Source of the DNA: Chara braunii
Lineage: Eukaryota > Streptophyta > Charophyceae > Charales > Characeae
Length of the DNA: 23,875 nucleotides
Assembly (NCBI GenBank): GCA_003427395.1
Contig: BFEA01000287.1
Span: forward strand, 1,418,725-1,442,599
Reading direction: 5' to 3'
Position numbers and translations under genes: made by a program. Numbering within the stretch: position 1 is the stretch's first letter; every line of letters begins with the position of its first letter. The notes beneath the pieces were generated by a model. It did no database searches. It saw only the letters and a list, made by a program, of their open reading frames with translations, and had not been told where the DNA came from. Shown here one piece after another: positions 17,283 through 23,875 of this stretch.

Positions 17283-17990
17283 GCCTTTGAAAAAAAAAAA
17301 CAAAAAAAAAACGAGCATATGAATGCGCGACTGCCCCATGCGCCCCTACAATTTTTTTTATTATTTTTTTTTAAACTGCACTACATTCTTCTCTCAAATT
17401 CTTTTCTTGCCTTACACTACCTACCTACCACTACTGCTAAGTAGAGGGGACCCCTGCAGTGCAAGAGCGAATGAGTTGTGTGCGGAGTGTGGGAGAGTGT
17501 TGGCCTTAGACACTACTGCTATTCGGTTGGGGTTGGGGGACGATGAAAAGGAAGGCACACTGGCAGCTACTGGCAAAATGCTCAATCTTTGCGTTAGCCG
17601 GGCCCCCCACCAGCGGTCCCACCCCATCTCTGACTACCGCTCTTGGGGCAGGGGCCAAACATGCCGCTACAAATTTTCCACAGGGTGCAAAAAATTGTCA
17701 CCCCACCGCAAATTGCCAGCTCGCGCGCCGACCCAACCATTTTTCACAAAGCTAATTTCTCGCTCCGTGCCCTCACGCCGAGCGTTGAATCCCCATTGGC
17801 CTCACCTACGCGCCCGGACATCATGCTTTGTGTCCTACTGTGGCGGACCCACCAGGTGTGGTGCTCCGCCTGGGATAGAGATGGAGATGGAGGATGAGAG
17901 TGGAGCAAGATGGCACAGCGTAGCTCCCACTCGAGACTCCAACGCACATACTCCAAATGTGCGACTGTAGAATGATCCGAAATACAGACT
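17283..17990 (+). other. Unassigned interval with a 215-codon frame of unknown status
   Basis: The plus-strand frame 17323-17970 begins in a T-rich tract and continues through GC-rich sequence. It includes ELCAECGRVLALDTTAIRLG and RSHPISDYRSWGRGQTCRYK, but I recognise no domain. Other frames in the same stretch are also open (17543-17755, 17643-17897), which suggests base composition rather than selection. Confidence 0.3.
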
Positions 17991-18260
17991 CTGGCTGGGG
18001 TATACCCCAGCGGACTGACGGGACTGGACTGGCTGGTACCGACAGAGGTACCGGTCTGGACTGGACTACCCCGAATACAACACAGGCCTGTGAGAACAGG
18101 CCAAGGGGCTGGTTTCACAGGCCAACCAGAGGTCCGCTACACGATCCTCGACCTGTGATGGATCGCCTAGATACAAGCACGCTTCCGCCAAGAAGCGGAA
18201 CTCTACCAAAGAAAAAGAAAACCCAAGTAGTCTAGGATGCGGAGCAGGCTCCATGCTGAG
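17990..18260. other. Hairpin-rich block
   Basis: Short inverted repeats follow one another. GCTGGGG-TATA-CCCCAGC (17994-18011) is perfect. GGTACC pairs occur around 18036-18052. GGCCTGT-GAGA-ACAGGCC is at 18085-18102. CTGGTT and AACCAG are at 18109-18129. TTCCGC-CAAGAA-GCGGAA is at 18183-18200, and GGAGC-AG-GCTCC at about 18241-18252. Stem sequences differ, so this is not one repeated unit. Confidence 0.7.
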
Positions 18261-18359
18261 TCCATGCAATGCAACCTAGGCTAGAAAATGTGGCAAAAAA
18301 ACAGCAATGTCACAACTACAGCCTAAGTCAAAGCAGAAGCAATTGACCAATATACATGT

Positions 18360-18510
18360 CCTAGGAAAGCAAAAAGTAATGACAACTAAATCCTAGAATG
18401 TTGGAGGCAGTAGCCTCAGTCTGGAAACAGCTGACTAGTGTATAATTCCTAAGAATAGCAAAAGCAAAAATAACTAAATCCTAGAAATGTTAGAGGCAGT
18501 AGCCTCACTC
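18360..18510. repeat. 89-bp-spaced diverged direct repeat
   Basis: CTAAATCCTAGAATGTTGGA then GGCAGTAGCCTCA (from 18386) recurs as CTAAATCCTAGAAATGTTAG then GGCAGTAGCCTCA (from 18474); GGCAG is at 18406 and 18495. Each copy contains the small hairpin GAGGC-AGTA-GCCTC. Confidence 0.88.
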
Positions 18511-19257
18511 TGAGAGCAACAATGCAACAACAAGACAACCGTATGTCACATGATAAATTTGTTGCAAACCACAAGGTGGGATGGTCTCTGAGGGTGGCGA
18601 ATGCAGCCTAGGGGTCGATAAACTCCTATGGGCATCCACACATAATGACAGGGAGACACATGTCATCAGGCTCAATGAGGGTAGGGAATTGGGAACAAAC
18701 AAAACCAGTGACCCTAATAGATAGACCATCAGGGCGGGTAATGCTCGACTAAAGGGGTGACCGCTATGGAGGGTCGACCATACAAGGGAATAAGGGAGCC
18801 TGATATACTGGACGCACCTAGATGAAGCATGCAAGGCTGCTTAACTAGGACGTGAGGGCCGACAGGGGGTAGAAAAAGTGATGGGTAAGGGAATCATGCA
18901 AATGACTCCTAAGGTGGGGGAAGTCGGAACTGGATCCGTAAGCTAGGAAGCCAGGGCAACGCTACGGTCCCGATGCCTACGCGTATACCAAGGGAGAGCC
19001 CAACTCAGAGGAACCCGACGAAGGGAGATCATCATGCGACACAACCAGGGTACTGTACAGGGTAAGGTGGTAAGAGAGTGACGACGTCTGAAGTACGCAG
19101 AGCTGATCGTGAGGAAGGTCGTGAAGCTGTCGATGACATCCATGAGGAGAAGTCTAGAATGTCGTCGAGGAAGAGCCGCAACGTCGACGAGCTAAAGTGG
19201 CAAAACTGGAGTGGATGGAGTATTGAAAAGTCAAAGACGTGGGAAGATAAGTCAGAG
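18511..19257. other. Downstream flank of chromovirus C, no gene seen
   Basis: This follows the end of the polyprotein of minus-strand element C and may contain its 3' untranslated region and LTR. I could not define TG...CA ends or a polypurine tract. A 109-codon minus-strand frame (18505-18834) has no motif. Confidence 0.4.
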
Positions 19258-19782
19258 TCAATCATCATATCGAGCAAGACGATGACGAGTGCGCCGTGGA
19301 CGCTCAGAAGCATCCGGCTGCTGCTGAAGGTCTGCCTCAGATGGAGCAGGCTCGACTACAGCGGTCTCCTCAGCCGAGGGAGAAGGGAGAGGGTCAGTGG
19401 CCTGAGGAGGAGCAATCAACCCAGCACGATGAGCACGGTCATAGACACGCACTAACATGAGAGCGTGCTACAAATGCTCGAGGGGCTCCCAAGTAGCCTC
19501 CTCATCAGGATAACCCTTCCAACGTACGAGATACTCAACGTGAGGAGGGTTGTCGTCGGTGACTCGGTGACCAATGATGTCTGAAACAAGGAACTTCTCG
19601 TGGTCGTCCATTATGATGGGTGGAGGGTGCTCATATGGTTGTCCAGCAAAAAGCTCAGACGGTCTGCGGTAGGGACGCAGTAACGAGACATGGTAGGCAT
19701 CGTGCACACAAGTCTGGTGTAGGTAATCGCACAACTTTACACAGAAGCTGACCGGGCTAGAAGCCGTATCAGAACCGACGAC
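19258..19782 (-). pseudogene. Chromovirus C chromodomain and C-terminal tail
   Basis: HDAYHVSLLRPYRRPSELFA leads into the chromodomain (FLVSDIIGHRVTD, then HVEYLVRWKGYPDEEATWEP), about 50 residues with the aromatic cage positions kept (Tyr of VEYLV, Trp of RWKGY, Trp of TWEP). In chromoviruses this domain binds methylated histone H3 and steers integration to heterochromatin. TAG at 19468-19470 follows LEHL. The same frame continues HALMLVRVYDRAHRAGLIAP and a Pro/Glu-rich tail ending RHRLARYDD at TGA 19258-19260. Confidence 0.92.
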
Positions 19783-21090
19783 CTAGAGAATGCGGCATGA
19801 GCCAAAAAAACGACGTCGGAACTTGCGAAGCGTATCCTCTTCGAGCTGTAAGTGGCGGGCGTCGATAAGCACGTTATCACCGACTTTGAATGGATGATCC
19901 ATCCTCGATCGGTTTGCACATGCGGCCATGCGAGTCTGGGAAGCGGCTATGTGCTCATGCGCGGTCTTAATGATCGACGTCATGTGTGCAACCCAATCAT
20001 CCAGCGCAGGACAACTCGTGTTGGGGTGCATCTGTGACGGTCGAAGGAAGTCCGCGGGAACACGAGGGTGATAGTCGAGGTCGCAATAGTAAGGCGGCAT
20101 CCCCGTGGTTGGCGAGACGACGTGGTTGTAGGTTATCTCCACGTTGGCAAGATAGAGATCCCACTGTTGGTCGTCACGAACAATCTTTCAGAGAATATTT
20201 CGGAGAGTCATGTTCCTGACCTCAGTCTGACCATCAGTCTGGGGATGGTAAGACAAGGAGAAGCGGAGCTGGGTGCCGTACAGTTCGTGGAGCCGTCGCC
20301 AGAATCGGCTGGTAAAGCGCAGGTCACAATCAGATATGATGCTCAGAGGTAAGTCGTGGTCACGCACCACTTGGTCAAACACGATGTCGGTGAGCTCACG
20401 TGCACTGATGGCATAGCGGCACGGAACAAAGCGTGCGTGCTTCGTGAAGCAGTCGACGAAGACCAGGATAGCATCATGACCGCGGGGAGTCGAAAGATGA
20501 AGAGGATCGATAAAGTCCATCGAGATGGACTGCCAACGACCCTCAGGGATAGGAAGAGGCTAGAGTAAACCATAAGGCAGGTGGTTCACACTACTCACCT
20601 CCTGACAGGTGGGACACTATGTGACGTAGTCCTTCACATAGTCCTTGCGCTTCGGCCAGACGTACAAGTGGCTCACACGAGTCAACGTCTTGTGGAAGCC
20701 CATATAACCGGCGGCTGCCTGGTCATGGAACTCTGCTACTGCCTAGACATGTAGTTGTCCAATGGATGGAATGCAAATATGGGGCTCTCTGGTGCCCTGT
20801 GAACCATGCCAGTACACAAGACCGTTGTCCCCGAAAGAGTAGTTCGGGACGGTCTTGCCACTCCGAAGGGTCGCATGGATGTCGCGATAGTCGGAGCAAT
20901 GGCGTTGCTGAGTGCAAAACTCGTCGGTCACCGATTGGTGGACGGTGGTGACCGAGATGGCAGCAAGCTGGATTTGCTCCAGATCATGGTCAGGGCGCCG
21001 CGATAAGGCATCTGCGACCCGATTAGTCTCACCCTTGATGTGCTCAGTGGTGAAACTAAACTCGGATAGGTCGTGCCACCAGCGAGCTTG
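19783..21090 (-). pseudogene. Chromovirus C integrase
   Basis: After the tether (EHIKGETNRVADALSRRPDH) comes the HHCC zinc module, from about 20780 to CPTCQEVSS at about 20600, with TAG at 20743-20745 and 20617-20619. GLL-stop-PLPIPEGRW follows (TAG 20560-20562). The core has MDFIDPLHLSTPRGHDAILV (first Asp), LSIISDCDLRFTSRFW (second Asp) and YHPQTDGQTEV (Glu), so the DDE triad is intact. TGA at 20188-20190 interrupts RNIL-stop-KIVRDD. The C-terminal domain reads FKVGDNVLIDARHLQLEEDT then RKFRRRFFGSCRIL, a changed GPY/F motif, followed by TAG 19783-19785. It would join cDNA ends to the host chromosome. Confidence 0.92.
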
Positions 21091-21552
21091 TCAAGGATTG
21101 AGTTTCGACTTTGTCATAAAAGTATGGACAACAGAGTTGTCCGTGCGCACCGTGAATGGTGCCCCATGCAGGTAGTTACGCCAGTGTCGAGCGACATAAA
21201 CTACTGCAAGAACCTCACGTTCATTAGCGGTGTAGTTTATCTCGACGGGCGGGAGATGACAGAAGTAGAAAGCTATCGTACAATCACCTGAGCGAGACTC
21301 AACAGTACTGTCCTCCGCGATGGTAGGAGAATAGTCAATAGAAGACTCGTCAGTAGCTGGGCGAGTAGGCGTCAGGCGAGAAGTAGTCGTAGGGGTAGGG
21401 GGTGGGAAGCGAGGGATGCGAGGATGAGAGGAATCAGGAGAGGAGGGGACAATATGAGAAAGCACTGCTCCTACAGGAAAGTCTGACGCATTGGTGGTAA
21501 GGATAAAAGGACGATCAAAATCGGATAGGTGAAGAACTAGTGCATATATCAC
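21091..21552 (-). pseudogene. Chromovirus C RNase H
   Basis: The domain begins FDRPFILTTNASDFPVGAVL; the first catalytic Asp of TTDAS is Asn (codon 21490-21492). A Pro/Ser/Thr-rich insertion of about 60 residues (PDSSHPRIPRFPPPTPTTTS onward) interrupts the fold before IAFYFCHLPPVEINYTANER. The later conserved segments REVLAVVYVARHWRNYLHGA and FTVRTDNSVVHTFMTKSKLN are present, including the TDN Asp. A TGA at 21091-21093 falls where Arg is usual before QARWW. RNase H would remove the RNA strand during reverse transcription. Confidence 0.88.
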
Positions 21553-22240
21553 CGCATTCTTGAGGGCGCGAAAGGCGTCCTCGTGGAGGGGTGTCCAAAC
21601 CCATGGCGGGTTCGTTCGGAGGAGGGTGGAGGTAAGGACGTAAGAATAACTAGCGCATCTCTGGATGAAGTTACTATAGTGGGTAGTGAGGCCTAGGAAG
21701 CAGCGAAGCTACTTAGCGGATGTGGGGACGGGCCACTCCGCAATAGTAGTGATCTTCACGTTGTCCATGTGGAGACCCTGGACAGACACGTAGTGTGCTA
21801 AGAAATCCACTTTATGTTGGGCAAAGCGGCACTTGCTCAGCTTGGTATAGAAGCCATGTCTGCGCAAGCGATCAAGGACGTCGCGGAGGTGTCTGAGATG
21901 CTCCTCAAGGGTACAAATGTAGATCAAAATATCGTCGAGGTAGATGAGAACGTACTGCTCTAGGATGTCCCTGAAGATGTCACTCATCGCCCTCTGGGAG
22001 GTAGTGGGTGCATTGGTGAGGCCGAATGACATCGCCGTAAACTCATAGTGGCCGAAACGTGATCGCAACGCTGTCTTCGGCTGGTCCGCTGTAGCGATGC
22101 AGATCTGATGGTAACCGCTACGAAGATCAATCTTCGTAAAAAAGTGGTTGTCTGTTAGACGGTTGAACAACTCCTCGGAATGAGGCATGGGGTAGTTGTT
22201 CTTGACCGTGTAGCGGTTGAGGCCGTTGTCGGGGCAAATA
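21553..22240 (-). pseudogene. Chromovirus C reverse transcriptase
   Basis: Motifs in order: LNRYTVKNNYPMPHSEELF, FFTKIDLRSGYHQICIATAD, ALRSRFGHYEFTAMSFGLTN, QRAMSDIFRDILEQYVLIYL and DDILIY. The catalytic YLDD is intact. The thumb and connection follow: RHGFYTKLSKCRFAQHKVDF, then past the TAG at 21709-21711, LRCFLGLTTHYSNFIQRC. Unusual residues at otherwise constant places (Cys for Arg in QICIA, Ser for Pro in AMSFGL, Thr for Ala in NAPTT) each need one transition. The enzyme would copy element RNA to cDNA. The 5' part is missing at a junction close to a 10-bp hairpin at 22235-22258. Confidence 0.92.
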
Positions 22241-23470
22241 CCCTGACAAGGGTATTTGGCGGGGTTTTTCAACGTCAGACGTTGTCTGACACTTTCGTTG
22301 GATTGAAGGACCTGATGAAACCGACGTTGCCAAAAGTTTATTCAGACCTGACCTATGATTGAGAGACTAAAAGTTTCGGACTTTAGTCCGGACGCGTGTG
22401 GCATCTGGGAGTAACGGATGTGAATGACAATGCTTCGCTTTTATCGAAGCTACAAGAACCTACGGACGTAGGAACGTTAAAGCTAGACCTATTCTACCTA
22501 AAATAATGTCGCGCGACTGTACAGCCGTGCGATTCAGGCCCTGAGTAGACTAAAAAGAGGGATGCACCGGGTATGTAACCGCGGTGCAGGGGAAATAGGT
22601 AGAAGGGGGTTTATTTCCTGGGTCGTGGGGGTTGAGAGACCGATGTCGAGATCACGCGGCCAACTGACAGGGAAGGGTCTGCCAGCAAAGCCTCGTAGGC
22701 TTCAGGCAGGCGGGGTCTATTAGGCCACAGGCAGGTAGGGCTTGCAAGGCCACGACATGGGGAAAAATAACTGGGCGAAGCTCTTCTTATAGAGGAGCTG
22801 CTCCTATCACTATTGTGATAGGAGCTAGCCCAGTAGGTTACGTTGTCAGGCTTTCGCCCAACAGATATTAGGATCGAGCCGGGCCGCGCGCATCCTACTG
22901 GGCAAGCTCCTTTTGGAGCATCCCACTAAGTGAGGGCAGTTGAGCGTGACCGATTTCGGCCGTGCGATCTCCGAGATCGCGCAGCTAAAATCAGCCGTGC
23001 CAGGATTGGCATGGCCCTACGCAAGGGTGATACACATAAATCGAAAAAAAAAATAGTTATAAAAAAAAAATAATAATAACTTTTATTTTTTTTTTGAATC
23101 TCGTGGATTCGAGCTTGGGCCTACCTCACCTGAGCCGTGACATTTTAGCCACGTGTAGATCTGACTGTTGGCATAAGCCAACGGGAAAAGACTAGTAAAA
23201 AAAAACAAACTAAAAGTCTAAGCACATCGCCATGTGTCGCTTTCTGAAGTGACTGGGGCTTTTCAGCCCCAGAACACCAATCCGTCGCTCGTGAAACGAG
23301 CAACCGTTTCTGAAGGCAACGTTTCGTTTCTTTAAATTTCGATTTATTTATTTTTTTTTATAGATTTTTATTAGATTTTTTTGTTTAGATTCGTTTCATA
23401 TTTTTTTGTTTAGATTTTGTTCTGGGAGTATATCGACTGAGCCGTTCGTCTTCGAACGAACGGGTCTTAG
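22230..23470. other. Hairpin-dense non-coding region
   Basis: No coding sequence is seen. Perfect or near-perfect inverted repeats with tiny loops follow one another: 22235-22258 (10-bp stem), 22274-22290 (7), 22377-22390 (6), 22432-22450 (6), 22459-22472 (5), 22563-22588 (7 plus 3), 22688-22702 (6), 22779-22799 (9 with one G-T), 22800-22825 (11), 22906-22919 (5), 22964-22980 (7), 22994-23015 (9 with one G-T), 23167-23182 (6), 23223-23236 (5), 23253-23272 (8), 23287-23301 (6) and 23443-23458 (6). Stem sequences are unrelated to one another. A/T homopolymers occur at 23045-23095 and 23340-23410. Confidence 0.75.
22770..22834. other. Three-way-junction fold (two hairpins enclosed by an outer stem)
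   Basis: The outer stem ACTGGGC (22770-22776) pairs with GCCCAGT (22828-22834). Inside are hairpin 1, AGCTCTTCT-TAT-AGAGGAGCT (22779-22799, one G-T pair), and directly adjacent hairpin 2, GCTCCTATCAC-TATT-GTGATAGGAGC (22800-22825, perfect). Only two bases on each side of the hairpins are unpaired. It does not match a tRNA or a riboswitch that I know. Confidence 0.7.
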
Positions 23471-23472
23471 AG

Positions 23473-23503
<31 letters not shown>
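23473..23503 (+). repeat. Poly(A) run, 31 nt
   Basis: Uninterrupted A homopolymer; no flanking direct repeat was seen. Confidence 0.96.
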
Positions 23504-23504
<1 letters not shown>

Positions 23505-23695
23505 ATGGTTGTGCTTGACTGGGATCGTCGGGTCTCCATCGTAGCATCAAGGGGGGAAGATCGAGACGGGTGGATTTGCTACTAATAGCGGCCACATACG
23601 GGCGGGTATTAGGACCTTGTACTTGAGTTATGGGGGACTCTCTGCACATGCTATGAATGGTTCCAGTCGCGACGAACGGTCACAACTGTCGGGGT

Positions 23696-23698
<3 letters not shown>
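23504..23698. other. Unassigned interval, no gene seen
   Basis: Unique-looking sequence between the poly(A) run and the (AG)n run. No motif recognised. Confidence 0.4.

Positions 23699-23757
<59 letters not shown>
23699..23757. repeat. (AG)n microsatellite
   Basis: Uninterrupted AG dinucleotides, about 29 units, ending at GGTCCCCGCC. Confidence 0.96.
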
Positions 23758-23758
<1 letters not shown>

Positions 23759-23875
23759 CCCCGCCCCTTATTGTTGAAGGTCAAGTCTGCGCCCGTTCGT
23801 CTGAGCAACGGGCTGTAGAACGACGTCGTACCTGGCGCCATAAGCGCCCAGGTACAGGCGCAAGGCAGGGGGTAA
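23758..23875. other. Window end with two further hairpins
   Basis: GCCCGTT (23791-23797) pairs with AACGGGC (23807-23813). TACCTGGCGC (23829-23838) pairs with GCGCCCAGGTA (23844-23854) with one bulged C. ACGACGTCGT at 23820-23829 is a perfect palindrome. No gene seen. Confidence 0.6.

Larger units (their letters stand above)
19258..22240 (-). mobile_element. Ty3/gypsy chromovirus C, 5'-truncated
   Basis: A single minus-strand frame runs from about 22240 to the TGA at 19258-19260 through RT, RNase H, integrase (HHCC, core, GPY/F-like) and a chromodomain, which places it among chromoviruses. Gag, protease and the RT N-terminus are absent; recognisable RT begins at LNRYTVKNNYPMPHSEELF. The frame contains eight internal stops and no frameshift: TAG at 21709, 20743, 20617, 20560, 19783 and 19468, TGA at 21091 and 20188 (lowest coordinate of each). 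This copy cannot make a full protein under the standard code. No LTR could be defined. Confidence 0.92.

Noticed and set aside
17323-17970. 215-codon frame as a host gene
   Set aside because: It starts in a T-rich tract, no domain is recognised, and alternative frames are equally open.
1-23757. (CT)n at the left end and (AG)n near the right end as terminal inverted repeats of one large element
   Set aside because: Only the dinucleotide runs match; the flanking sequences do not pair, and such runs are common in this kind of genome.

Overview
This looks like a stretch of nuclear DNA from a large, repeat-rich genome of a plant or streptophyte alga. The reasons are decayed Ty3/gypsy elements including a chromovirus with a chromodomain, a plant-type L1-like LINE, two Tourist/Harbinger-like elements with TTA target duplications, a U6 snRNA-like copy, long dinucleotide and poly(A) runs, and one probable intron-containing host exon. 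A charophyte-like source is only a guess. I see no bacterial operon, CRISPR array or intact long host gene.

Layout. 1-75 is a (CT)n run. About 691-7830 (minus) is gypsy element A, in the order gag, protease, RT, RNase H, integrase when read leftwards. It has many stops and frameshifts, catalytic residues are lost, and a foreign 1.25-kb block (1564-2815) sits inside its integrase core. 8764-10345 (plus) is a LINE relic with an apurinic-type endonuclease but no reverse transcriptase. 10440-11675 (plus) is gypsy fragment B (zinc knuckle, protease, start of RT). 11977-12200 is a 54-bp tandem repeat belonging to a dispersed family with a second copy at 16566-16700. 12279-12370 is a U6-like sequence. 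13090-14053 and 16868-17279 are Harbinger-like elements. 15158-15572 (minus) is an exon with the first half of a Nudix hydrolase domain. 19258-22240 (minus) is chromovirus C, one 3-kb reading frame broken only by in-frame stops. 22230-23870 is non-coding and unusually rich in short hairpins, as are 1564-2815 and 17990-18260.

How the parts relate. The transposon proteins once formed self-copying units (gag particle, protease, RT-RNase H, integrase; the chromodomain would guide integration), but every copy here looks dead. The only likely host coding sequence is the Nudix exon; its remaining exons were not found. The most unusual signals are the nonsense pattern of element C (six TAG, two TGA, no TAA, no frameshift), the three hairpin-dense blocks, the U6 copy with a broken ACAGAGA box, and repeated local tandem duplications. 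All calls come from reading the sequence by eye; no search was run.
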